NCBI RefSeq assembly: GCF_006364435.1
Contig: NZ_CP040977.1
Coordinates: forward strand, 372,001 to 436,000
Length of the DNA stretch: 64,000 bases
Direction of reading: 5' to 3'
Origin: Candidatus Methylopumilus universalis
Lineage (GTDB): Bacteria > Pseudomonadota > Gammaproteobacteria > Burkholderiales > Methylophilaceae
Shown here piece after piece: positions 27,362 through 36,973 of the stretch. The notes beneath the pieces are model-generated. The model had not been told where the DNA came from and made no database searches. It was given only the letters and a program-made list of their open reading frames with translations. The first letter of the stretch is position 1. Each line of letters starts with the position of its first letter. The translations under genes and the position numbers were made by a program.

Positions 27362-28381
27362 ATGAAGATGGGCCCATTAATGATTGATGTTGAAGGGATC
27401 GCATTAACCGATGAGGACGTTAAAAGAATTTCACACCCCTTGGTTGGCGGACTTATTTTATTTACAAGAAACTATCAAGACACTTCTCAATTAAAAACAT
27501 TAACTGACGCTATTAGAAAGATCAGGGGCCATGACTTCTTAATCACTGTGGATCATGAAGGTGGGCGCGTACAAAGATTTAGAGAAGGCTTTACAGCCAT
27601 CCCTGCCATGAGAAAGTTAGGTGAAATATGGGATAAAGATCCCAAAAGAGCGAATCACTTAGCTTTTTTAATTGGTCAAATTATCGCCATGGAATTAAGA
27701 GTATTCGATATCGATTTTAGTTTTACACCCGTTTTAGATATTGATTACAGCGAAAGCACCGTGATTCGAGACAGAGCCTTTCATGGGGATATAGAGGCTA
27801 TTAAAGCTTTGGCATCTCATCTTTTGCAAGGTTTAAACGAAGGGGGTATGCATGGGGTTGGAAAACACTTTCCAGGGCATGGGTATATTAAGGCCGACTC
27901 ACATCTAAGCATTTCAGAAGACACGAGAACGCTCGACGAGATTGAGTCTAAAGACATGAGTATTTTTATCTCATTAATCAAGCATGGATTAAATGCAGTC
28001 ATGCCTTCCCACGTCCTATACTCTGCCGCAGATAAAGAACCGGCTGGGTTTTCGTCTTTTTGGCTTAAAAATCAATTGAGAGAAAAGGCTCAATTTAAAG
28101 GCGCTATTTTTAGCGATGATATGAGTATGAAAGGGGCTATACTTGGCGGTGAAATGAAGGATAGAATTGCTAAAGCACTCGAGGCTGGTTGTGACATGGT
28201 TTTATTATGTAACAGCCCTCAATTGGTAGATGAAGTTTTGGCTCAGCTAGACTGGAAGATGTCATCTGAAAGCATTGAAAGACTTCTTGCTATGAAAGGA
28301 TTTAAAGCGCCTCATATAGCCCTAAAAACCACCCAAGAAAAAGGTTTCAAGGATATGACAGATCAAGTTAGGGCGATGTAA
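27362..28381 (+). CDS. nagZ: Beta-N-acetylhexosaminidase NagZ
   Basis: 339 residues of glycoside hydrolase family 3. Characteristic motifs are VDHEGGRVQRF, FTPVLDIDY, the NagZ catalytic loop GVGKHFPGHGYIKADSH (H173/D179 dyad region) and the nucleophile Asp in FSDDMSMKGA near 252. It removes GlcNAc from 1,6-anhydro-muropeptides in the cytoplasm during peptidoglycan recycling. It closes the plus-strand unit that begins at dsbB; the 81-bp gap after it contains a new promoter. Confidence 0.96.
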   Translation: MKMGPLMIDVEGIALTDEDVKRISHPLVGGLILFTRNYQDTSQLKTLTDAIRKIRGHDFLITVDHEGGRVQRFREGFTAIPAMRKLGEIWDKDPKRANHLAFLIGQIIAMELRVFDIDFSFTPVLDIDYSESTVIRDRAFHGDIEAIKALASHLLQGLNEGGMHGVGKHFPGHGYIKADSHLSISEDTRTLDEIESKDMSIFISLIKHGLNAVMPSHVLYSAADKEPAGFSSFWLKNQLREKAQFKGAIFSDDMSMKGAILGGEMKDRIAKALEAGCDMVLLCNSPQLVDEVLAQLDWKMSSESIERLLAMKGFKAPHIALKTTQEKGFKDMTDQVRAM

Positions 28382-28398
28382 AAAAAATCACATGAATA

Positions 28399-28425
28399 TT
28401 GAAACTATTTAGTAAGTTATATAAT
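28399..28425 (+). promoter_or_regulatory. Candidate promoter of the Bax-inhibitor-1 gene
   Basis: TTGAAA (28399-28404) and a perfect TATAAT (28420-28425) are separated by 15 bp, slightly short of the optimum. The ATG follows 38 bp after the -10, with an AGAGGA ribosome-binding sequence just before it. The 81-bp gap after nagZ has room for no other element. Confidence 0.6.
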
Positions 28426-28462
28426 CTAAGAAATGTATTAAAAACTTTTAAGAGGAAAACAT

Positions 28463-29149
28463 ATGCAAGAAAATATAAGAATTGAAAGTCAGTCGCAATC
28501 AGTATTAGCGACAAATAAAGTACTGAGAAATACTTATGCTTTACTTGGTTTATCACTTATTCCAACAGCCGTAGGTGCTTACATAGGTATGAGCATGAAT
28601 TTCATATTTGCTCAACAACATCCTATCATGTTTGCCATTATGCTTTTGGCAGGTATGTTTGGTTTATTTTTCGCAATTCAAGCAAATCGCAATAACAGCT
28701 TTGGCGTTGTTTTATTACTAGCGCTCACTTTATTTTTAGGTGTGATGTTAGGCCCGATTCTTCAAGTAGCCTTCAGTTTAAGTAATGGCGCTCAAATCGT
28801 AGGTTTAGCCGCGGGTGGCACAGCTGCAATATTTTTAACCTTAGCTACGATTGCTACCACCACTAAAAAAGATTTTAGCTTTATGGGAAAATTTTTGATG
28901 ATTGGTATTATTCTTCTCATCTTAGCTTCCCTTGCTAATTTATTTTTCCAAATACCTGCGATGGCTTTAGCATTGTCTGGTGTAGCAGTTTTATTATTTT
29001 CTGGATTCATTCTCTACGACGTAAGCCGCATTGTGAATGGTGGAGAAACGAACTACATCATGGCAACATTAGCGCTTTATATGAACATCTATAACTTATT
29101 TGTAAATTTACTTCAGTTATTGATGGCTCTTTTAGGCAACAGAGACTAA
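28463..29149 (+). CDS. Bax inhibitor-1 / YccA family membrane protein
   Basis: 228 residues with seven predicted membrane segments and a 30-residue polar N-terminus. Signature pieces are LRNTYALLGLSLIPTAVG at the first segment, FSGFILYDVSRIVNGGETNYIMATLALYMNIYNLFVNLLQLL at the last two segments, with the conserved Asp in LYDVSRI. E. coli YccA modulates FtsH proteolysis; other members are pH-sensitive Ca2+ leak channels. It is a single-gene unit with its own promoter and a strong terminator. Confidence 0.94.
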   Translation: MQENIRIESQSQSVLATNKVLRNTYALLGLSLIPTAVGAYIGMSMNFIFAQQHPIMFAIMLLAGMFGLFFAIQANRNNSFGVVLLLALTLFLGVMLGPILQVAFSLSNGAQIVGLAAGGTAAIFLTLATIATTTKKDFSFMGKFLMIGIILLILASLANLFFQIPAMALALSGVAVLLFSGFILYDVSRIVNGGETNYIMATLALYMNIYNLFVNLLQLLMALLGNRD

Positions 29150-29162
29150 GTTAATTTTGCTC

Positions 29163-29194
29163 AAAAAAAAGCCGTAGTTTTCTACGGCTTTTTT
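29163..29194. terminator. Bidirectional terminator between the Bax-inhibitor-1 gene and tadA
   Basis: GCCGTAG (29171-29177) pairs with CTACGGC (29182-29188) around a TTTT loop, flanked by eight A on one side and six T on the other. It therefore terminates transcription in both directions. The tadA stop codon (29184-29182) lies in the stem. Confidence 0.9.
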
Positions 29195-29643
29195 CTTTTT
29201 GAAAGAAAGAAATTTTTTAGTATTTGACTGCATTCCTTTTCTAAGACGCCACCCATAGCTTCTGCATGATGGTTAATTTCTTTAATGCCAATAAGATCAA
29301 TCATACCTCCGCAAGCACCCGTCTTGGGGTCCGGAGCACCATAGATAATTTTTCCAATACGTGCATGCTGAATGGCACCTACACACATTGCACAGGGCTC
29401 AAGAGTCACATAAATCGAACAGCCTTTTAACCTATAGTTTTGGATAAATTTAGCCGCTTCTCTTATGGCATTAATTTCAGCATGTGAAGTAGGATCGTGA
29501 TCGCTAATTGATGTGTTCATGCCACTACCAATCACTTTACCGTCCTGAACAATCACCGCGCCTACGGGTACCTCATCTTTTAATTCAGCTTTTTTTGCTA
29601 GCTCTAAAGCCAGATTCATAAACTTGAGATCTTCATCAGTCAT
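29182..29643 (-). CDS. tadA: tRNA-specific adenosine(34) deaminase
   Basis: 153 residues of the cytidine-deaminase fold. The zinc site is HAE (H54, E56) and PCAMC (C84, C87). VPVGAV near 25 and the C-terminal RIGKIIYGAPDPKTGACGGMIDL are typical TadA rather than CodA or cytidine deaminase. It converts A34 to inosine in tRNA-Arg(ACG). The gene lies 8 bp after the PsiE-family gene on the same strand and runs into the shared terminator. Confidence 0.95.
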   Translation of the reverse strand: MTDEDLKFMNLALELAKKAELKDEVPVGAVIVQDGKVIGSGMNTSISDHDPTSHAEINAIREAAKFIQNYRLKGCSIYVTLEPCAMCVGAIQHARIGKIIYGAPDPKTGACGGMIDLIGIKEINHHAEAMGGVLEKECSQILKNFFLSKRKKP

Positions 29644-29651
29644 GCAATAGT

Positions 29652-30122
29652 TTATTTTCTCTTAAGGTCGGGGATTGTTTTTCTAAACCGAATAACGAGG
29701 ATATAGAGAACACCGATGAGAAATGCGCCTCCTACCCAAATACCCACTTCTTCAAGGGTTGGTTTTGTGTCCTGAACTGGAAGGACGATCAGCTTTCTAA
29801 GAAAGAGCACCATCACAACCTCAATAAAAGTTTCAACTTCCAATTTGCTTCCATTGAGATAGCGCATTTCAGCTGAAATAAGGGCTGATATCGACCAAAG
29901 CAACATTAATGTACCAAGTGCATGAATAAAGCCATGAATGAGGTTGTTAGCATGCGCTGCGACACTTATTTCAATGAAGAAAAGCCAAGTAAACATAATG
30001 ATAGATGTCGCCAAAGCAAGACCAATGACAATATGAGCAAAGCCATTTAAATACAGCATAGCTTTAATAGCAAATCGATTAATACCTTTGAATTCGGAAG
30101 GGAGTTCAGTTTGAAGCATCAT
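29652..30122 (-). CDS. PsiE-family (phosphate-starvation-inducible E) membrane protein
   Basis: 156 residues with four membrane segments and a short basic C-terminus (RFRKTIPDLKRK). The segment ALISAEMRYLNGSKLEVETFIEVVMVLFLRKLIV is the hallmark of the PsiE family (PF06146). The function is unknown; E. coli psiE is controlled by phosphate and cAMP. Two adjacent ATG codons (30122 and 30119) follow AAGGA. No Pho box is visible. The upstream 80 bp hold a divergent promoter shared with the nitroreductase gene. Confidence 0.85.
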   Translation of the reverse strand: MMLQTELPSEFKGINRFAIKAMLYLNGFAHIVIGLALATSIIMFTWLFFIEISVAAHANNLIHGFIHALGTLMLLWSISALISAEMRYLNGSKLEVETFIEVVMVLFLRKLIVLPVQDTKPTLEEVGIWVGGAFLIGVLYILVIRFRKTIPDLKRK

Positions 30123-30142
30123 GGAATCCTTGTTAATTAAAT

Positions 30143-30172
30143 TTGAAGGAAGTGAAAACTATCTTTATTATA
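30143..30172. promoter_or_regulatory. Divergent promoter pair sharing one -10 element
   Basis: Plus strand: TTGAAG (30143-30148), 17-bp spacer, TATTAT (30166-30171), giving a start near 30178, about 27 bp before the nitroreductase ATG. Minus strand: a perfect TATAAT at 30172-30167, one base offset, leading to the PsiE gene with AAGGA and ATG about 45 bp on. The minus -35 is weak. The two -10 elements occupy the same TATTATA. Confidence 0.65.
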
Positions 30173-30204
30173 GAGACAACTTTAAATATAAAGATACTTT
30201 CTCA

Positions 30205-30801
30205 ATGAAAAAACCAGCAATTACTGAACAGCCTATCCATTCGATTTTGGCAGATAGATGGAGTTCAAGAGCTTACGATCCCACTCAATTTGTGTCTCAA
30301 GAATTGCTTTTATCTCTCATGGAAGCGGCACGATGGAGCCCTTCATGTATGGGAGATCAGCCGTGGCAATTTATTGTATTTAACAAGAAAGATGCGACCC
30401 CTTGGACACAGGCGCTTAATTGCTTGTCTATTGGGAATCAAAATTGGGCTATGGATGCATCTATATTAATTTTGGCTTGTGCCCATCAAAACTTCTCGAA
30501 TAATGAGAAAACGAACCGATGGGGCCAATACGATACAGGCGCTGCTTCTGAAAATATCAGTCTTCAAGCCACAAGCTTGGGGTTGGTAGCTCATCAAATG
30601 GGTGGATTTGATGTTGAAAAAACCAGACAATTATTTCAAATTCCAAGCCAGTATGATTTAATGTCTTTTATTGCGATTGGTTATCCACTCGCCATAGAAA
30701 AAGTGAATGCTGAAGCATTAGCTAAAGAAAAAGAAGCTAGAAAGCGCAAACCCTTAAGAGAGATTTTTTATACCAACCAATGGGGCGAGCAGTCGTTATA
30801 G
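30205..30801 (+). CDS. Nitroreductase family protein
   Basis: 198 residues from the ATG at 30205. A longer in-frame start at 30121 is rejected because a strong promoter lies inside that extension. The FMN-binding nitroreductase fold is shown by DRWSSRAYDP near 18, LMEAARWSPSCMGDQPWQFIVF near 42-64 and a late MSFIAIGYP. The family reduces quinones, nitroaromatics or flavin-related substrates using NAD(P)H; the substrate is not predictable here. A thioredoxin-like gene follows 31 bp later. Confidence 0.9.
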   Translation: MKKPAITEQPIHSILADRWSSRAYDPTQFVSQELLLSLMEAARWSPSCMGDQPWQFIVFNKKDATPWTQALNCLSIGNQNWAMDASILILACAHQNFSNNEKTNRWGQYDTGAASENISLQATSLGLVAHQMGGFDVEKTRQLFQIPSQYDLMSFIAIGYPLAIEKVNAEALAKEKEARKRKPLREIFYTNQWGEQSL

Positions 30802-30832
30802 TTTTTTTAATTGAATATAACTAGGATACTCG

Positions 30833-31222
30833 ATGGCAACAGTAAAGCTTACAAAAAAGAACTTTAAAAAAACAATCGAAGATAATGATTTTGTTATTGT
30901 TGATTTTTGGGCGCCATGGTGTGAGCCTTGTATTGAATTTACCCCATTATTTGAAGCAGCTTCAGAAAAGAATAAAGATATTATATTTGGCATGGTAGAT
31001 ATAGAAGCCGATCCAGAAATTGGTGAATATTTCCAAGTTGATAAAATACCAGGCCTTCTAATTATTAGAGAGCAAGCAGGTATTCATACTCAAATCGGTC
31101 AAATCGGTGACTCAGCGCTTGATGAAATCATCAAGTGGGCAAGAGAACACGATATGTCAACTGTCAGAGATTATTACGAAAGAGAAGCTAAAGGCGAAAT
31201 TAAGGTTGCCCGAGAAAAGTAG
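30833..31222 (+). CDS. Thioredoxin-fold protein with a WCEPC active site
   Basis: 129 residues. The thioredoxin fold is clear: VIVDFWAPWCEPC, FGMVDIEADPEIGEYFQV, and the cis-Pro loop KIPGLLII. The active site is WCEPC rather than the classical WCGPC, and a C-terminal extension of about 25 residues follows the fold. No signal peptide is present, so it should be cytoplasmic. It could reduce disulfides or serve a client-specific role. Its last 23 bp overlap the convergent nlpD gene. Confidence 0.85.
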   Translation: MATVKLTKKNFKKTIEDNDFVIVDFWAPWCEPCIEFTPLFEAASEKNKDIIFGMVDIEADPEIGEYFQVDKIPGLLIIREQAGIHTQIGQIGDSALDEIIKWAREHDMSTVRDYYEREAKGEIKVAREK

Positions 31223-32165
31223 TCGGATCGACTGACTGCCCTTGTTTTCTAATTTCAAAGTGAAGTTTCACTTTGTCAGCGCCAGAGTCACCCATCGTTG
31301 CGATCTTCTGCCCCTTCATAACCACCTGACCTTCTTTAACGAGAAGCTCTTTGTTGTGAGCATATACAGATAAGTAAGAGTTATTGTGTTTAACGATCAC
31401 AAGTTTGCCATATCCTTTTAGATCTTCCCCGCTGTAAATGACTTTGCCTGGACCAGCTGCTTTAATTTCTTGACCAAGTGTTCCTACAATATCAATTCCT
31501 TTTTGGCCTTGCGCTTCATTAAAAAGATTTTCTAACTTACCTTTAGTAGGCCATTGCCAATCTAATTTATCTTCTAAAGCAATAGGTGCGCTTTCTTTAG
31601 GTGTGATTGATGCGACATTATTTGTAGTTTGGTTCGTCGTCTTAAGGTTATAGGCTTCATCGGTATATTTTTCTCTATAAGCCTTTGGGTTGTCTAAGTG
31701 AGTGATGCCATTTGGAACTGCTTTTGTTTGGGACTGCGGTGTAGATTCCGAATTAGCAACTGCTTCTTCATTGTTTTTTAATGGCGTAGTGACGACATCT
31801 TCATTTTTCTTAATTTCATTTGTAGTGACCACAGGGTTATTTGTTTTAACTTGATCGAATTTTATTTTTTCGCCCACTTTAATTGCATAAGGCTCTTTAA
31901 TATCATTTGCCTGTGCAACTTCTTTGTAATAAAAACCACAATCAAGACTTAAGCTATAGAGTGTATCGCCTGGTTTGACGATATAAACATCTGGACATGG
32001 TTGGCTCGGATCTCTTTTTGCTCTTGCAACGGGTTTATTTTTTTGTATGGTAATTGATTTATCCGCAGGAATTTTTTTCTCTATGACGGGTGCTGGTGAA
32101 TTCGATGCGCAACCGACGATCAACGAAAATAGTGCCATATAAATAATAAAAAAACTTAATCTCAT
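31200..32165 (-). CDS. nlpD: NlpD-like murein hydrolase activator lipoprotein (LysM plus degenerate LytM)
   Basis: 321 residues. The lipobox LIVGC puts the lipid anchor at Cys19. A LysM domain (about 57-105; [23 protein letters not shown]) binds peptidoglycan, a low-complexity Asn/Thr linker follows, and the C-terminal M23/LytM domain starts at about 205. Catalytic residues of active LytM enzymes are lost: the first His position reads QKGID and the late HxH reads KLH. It therefore probably activates an amidase such as AmiC at division sites. It overlaps surE by 4 bp. Confidence 0.9.
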   Translation of the reverse strand: MRLSFFIIYMALFSLIVGCASNSPAPVIEKKIPADKSITIQKNKPVARAKRDPSQPCPDVYIVKPGDTLYSLSLDCGFYYKEVAQANDIKEPYAIKVGEKIKFDQVKTNNPVVTTNEIKKNEDVVTTPLKNNEEAVANSESTPQSQTKAVPNGITHLDNPKAYREKYTDEAYNLKTTNQTTNNVASITPKESAPIALEDKLDWQWPTKGKLENLFNEAQGQKGIDIVGTLGQEIKAAGPGKVIYSGEDLKGYGKLVIVKHNNSYLSVYAHNKELLVKEGQVVMKGQKIATMGDSGADKVKLHFEIRKQGQSVDPTTFLGQP

Positions 32166-32911
32166 TTAAAGCTATTCATCCATGTTTTTAAATCAGTAAT
32201 TTGATTATGTCTTGTAAGGTCTGCGTGAATAGGCGATACAGAAACAAAACCATGGCCGACAGAATAAAAATCAGTACCTTCTCCTCCATCATTCGGCAAG
32301 CCTGCAGCACCAACCCAGTAAACGGTATTGCCATCGGCATCTTGTGTTTTATTAACAGGCTCTGCTTTATGTCTTTTTCCAAGTCTTGTGATGTGTATAC
32401 CTTGAATTTTTTCTAAAGGCACATCAGGCACATTGATATTTAAGAGCATGGCTTCTTTAGGTTTATTATTTTGGTAATGCAAAATAAGATCATTTGTAAT
32501 AGATGCAGCTGTTTCAAAATGAGTTGCTTCGTGTTGTGACATTGAAATAGCAAAGGAGGGAATGTCCAACAAGTAGCCTTCCATAGCCGCTGCTACCGTG
32601 CCCGAGTAAATAGTGTCATCACCCATATTAGCGCCATTATTGATACCTGAAATCACCATGTCTGGCATATGATCTAGTAATCCCGTCAATGCTAAATGCA
32701 CGCAATCTGTTGGTGTGCCATCAATATAGTAATAATCTTTTTCAACCTCTGTGACTGTCAATGGACGATCAAGTGATAAGGAGTTACTTGCGCCACTTCT
32801 ATTTCTATCAGGTGCCACGATAGTTACGTGCGCTATTTTTTTTAAATAGCTTGCAAGTTTTTTAATACCAGGTGCATCGTAACCATCATCATTAGATAAA
32901 AGAATATTCAT
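32162..32911 (-). CDS. surE: 5'/3'-nucleotidase SurE
   Basis: 249 residues. The metal-binding [10 protein letters not shown] (N7, D8, D9) and [25 protein letters not shown] motifs are complete. SurE dephosphorylates nucleoside monophosphates and is linked to stress survival. The next gene is nlpD with a 4-bp overlap. The pcm gene that lies between surE and nlpD in many proteobacteria is absent here. Confidence 0.97.
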   Translation of the reverse strand: MNILLSNDDGYDAPGIKKLASYLKKIAHVTIVAPDRNRSGASNSLSLDRPLTVTEVEKDYYYIDGTPTDCVHLALTGLLDHMPDMVISGINNGANMGDDTIYSGTVAAAMEGYLLDIPSFAISMSQHEATHFETAASITNDLILHYQNNKPKEAMLLNINVPDVPLEKIQGIHITRLGKRHKAEPVNKTQDADGNTVYWVGAAGLPNDGGEGTDFYSVGHGFVSVSPIHADLTRHNQITDLKTWMNSFK

Positions 32912-32912
32912 A

Positions 32913-35208
<2,296 letters not shown>

Positions 35209-35239
35209 TTAAAAATCCTATGAGATATATAGTGTTATT

Positions 35240-36079
35240 TTAACTCGTTTTTGCATCAATTTCATAAGAACCATGGCCGTTAAGCCCTAATTGCTGGCTT
35301 AAATACGGCATGATTTCTTGTAATTGTTCTTTGAGTTTCCATGGTGGATTGATGATAAAAAGATAGCTACCGAACATCCCAATATCATCACTCGGTTTGG
35401 CAATTGAAAGGCTTACATAAAGCCACTCTTTAACATTCAATTTTTGAAGTTGTTTGAGCATCGTTAAGGGTTCCGTTCGATCAATCAAAGGACACCAAAC
35501 CATATAGATGCCGGTTTCAAAACGTTTTAAGCTGTCTTTTAAGGATTCCACCACTTTTAGGTAATCGTTTTTAATTTCATAAGAGGGATCGGTTAAAACA
35601 AGGGCTCTTTTTGGAGGTGGCGGAATAAGGGCTTTTAATCCCTGGAAGCCATCTTCACCATAGATTTTAATATTATGCTTTTTACCTAACGCATGAAGAA
35701 GGGAAGTTAAGTCGGTAGGGTGTAATTCAAAGAGCCTGATTCTGTCTTCATGAGATAGCATCTGGCTTGCGATCCAAGGAGAGCCAGGATATTGCTTCAA
35801 TTGATCGCCACCATTCAGATGCCTGATAACTTCAATATATTTTGCTAAAGCTAATGGTTTTTTTTCATCATGAAAGATTTTTTTAATACCATCTAGATGT
35901 TCAGATGTTTTATTAGAAAACTCACTTTCAAGCGAATACTTGCCTGCCCCTGCGTGCGTATCAATAAACCAATAAGGTTTATTTTTTTGTTTGAGGTAAT
36001 CCAAGATAAGGGTTAGCACAATATGTTTTAACACATCTGCATGATTGCCTGCGTGAAAGCCGTGACGATAACTAAGCAT
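35240..36079 (-). CDS. rlmJ: 23S rRNA (adenine(2030)-N6)-methyltransferase RlmJ
   Basis: 279 residues. The N-terminus MLSYRHGFHAGNHADVLKHIVL and YWFIDTHAGAGKYSL (SAM loop) are diagnostic of RlmJ. The catalytic tetrapeptide is DPSYE in ALVLTDPSYEIKNDY. It methylates A2030 of 23S rRNA. It heads the minus-strand unit that continues through purB to nlpD. The 75-bp gap before it holds AT-rich TATAAT-like elements on the minus strand near 36115. Confidence 0.95.
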   Translation of the reverse strand: MLSYRHGFHAGNHADVLKHIVLTLILDYLKQKNKPYWFIDTHAGAGKYSLESEFSNKTSEHLDGIKKIFHDEKKPLALAKYIEVIRHLNGGDQLKQYPGSPWIASQMLSHEDRIRLFELHPTDLTSLLHALGKKHNIKIYGEDGFQGLKALIPPPPKRALVLTDPSYEIKNDYLKVVESLKDSLKRFETGIYMVWCPLIDRTEPLTMLKQLQKLNVKEWLYVSLSIAKPSDDIGMFGSYLFIINPPWKLKEQLQEIMPYLSQQLGLNGHGSYEIDAKTS

Positions 36080-36154
36080 GGATAGAGGACATGATGAACA
36101 TGGGCTATTATAGAGTTTATAAATAAAATACGTGAATTCTCACGATATAAAATA

Positions 36155-36787
36155 ATGACACAATATAAAGAAGACTGCAGAGAATGCCCTCGACTTGCAA
36201 CATTTCTAGATCAAGTTAAATTAGAGCAGCCGCATTATTTTTGTAAGCCTGTCCCACCTTTTGGTGACACATCGATTCGTTTATTGATTGTAGGTTTAGC
36301 GCCTGGCATGCACGGCGCAAATAGAACAGGCAGGCCCTTTACTGGTGATTTCGCAGGCATTCTTTTATATAAAGCCTTATTTCACTTTGGATTTTCAAAT
36401 CAACAAGAGTCGATCGCAGCTGATGATTCACTAAAGCTTATGGATTGTAGGATTACAAATGCTGTGAAATGTTTGCCTCCACAAAACAAACCCGAACCTA
36501 AAGAAATAAAACAATGCAATCATTATTTAAAATCGGAACTAGATTTACTAAAGCCTCGCACATTAGTTTTAGCTTTAGGCAGTATCGCGCATCAATCTGT
36601 CTTATCTGCTTTTCAATTGAAAAAATCTGATTATGTATTTTCACATGGCGCTCGTCATAATTTACCTAATCAATTAGTTTTATATGATAGTTACCATTGC
36701 AGTCGATACAATACGCAAACAAAAAGACTCACCGAAGAAATGTTTTTTAGTGTTTTTCAATCAATCAAAAAAGAAATGGAGAATTAA
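36155..36787 (+). CDS. Uracil-DNA glycosylase, Fe-S family (type 5 / UdgB-like)
   Basis: 210 residues. CRECPRLATFL (C8, C11) plus two later Cys (in NAVKCLPP and KQCNHYL) provide the four cluster ligands. The catalytic motif GLAPGMHGANRTGRPFTGD and the late YDSYHCSRYN motif match family 5 uracil-DNA glycosylases. It removes uracil and related lesions from DNA. The tautomerase ORF begins 2 bp after its stop and uvrC follows. The gene is divergent from rlmJ. Confidence 0.9.
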   Translation: MTQYKEDCRECPRLATFLDQVKLEQPHYFCKPVPPFGDTSIRLLIVGLAPGMHGANRTGRPFTGDFAGILLYKALFHFGFSNQQESIAADDSLKLMDCRITNAVKCLPPQNKPEPKEIKQCNHYLKSELDLLKPRTLVLALGSIAHQSVLSAFQLKKSDYVFSHGARHNLPNQLVLYDSYHCSRYNTQTKRLTEEMFFSVFQSIKKEMEN

Positions 36788-36789
36788 AA

Positions 36790-36969
36790 ATGCCTTACAT
36801 CAATATTAAATTAGCAGGAACCTTAAACCGCGATCAAAAAGAAACAATCGCAAAAGAAATCACAACGCTTATGGAAAAAGTAGCTCATAAACCAGCTTCG
36901 TACACCTACATTGTATTTGATGAAGTTAAAGGTGAAGATTGGTCAGTAGGGGGCAATTTGTTAGGCTAG
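36790..36969 (+). CDS. 4-oxalocrotonate tautomerase family protein (59 residues)
   Basis: This ORF of 59 residues is short and easily missed. It begins MPYINIKLAG, with the catalytic Pro directly after the initiator Met, and continues TLNRDQKETIAKEITTLMEKV, the usual tautomerase helix. It ends GGNLLG. Such small tautomerases work as hexamers or dimers after Met removal; the substrate here is unknown. It starts 2 bp after the UDG gene and ends 4 bp before uvrC, so it is co-transcribed with both. Confidence 0.85.
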   Translation: MPYINIKLAGTLNRDQKETIAKEITTLMEKVAHKPASYTYIVFDEVKGEDWSVGGNLLG

Positions 36970-36973
36970 TCAA

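Noticed and set aside
30121-30204. N-terminal extension of the nitroreductase
   Set aside because: A TTGAAG-17-TATTAT promoter lies within it, so the ATG at 30121 would not be on the mRNA.
36125-36154. TATAAA/TAAAAT next to the UDG start codon as a promoter
   Set aside because: The -10-like sequence abuts the ATG, leaving no room for a transcription start before it; no -35 is visible.
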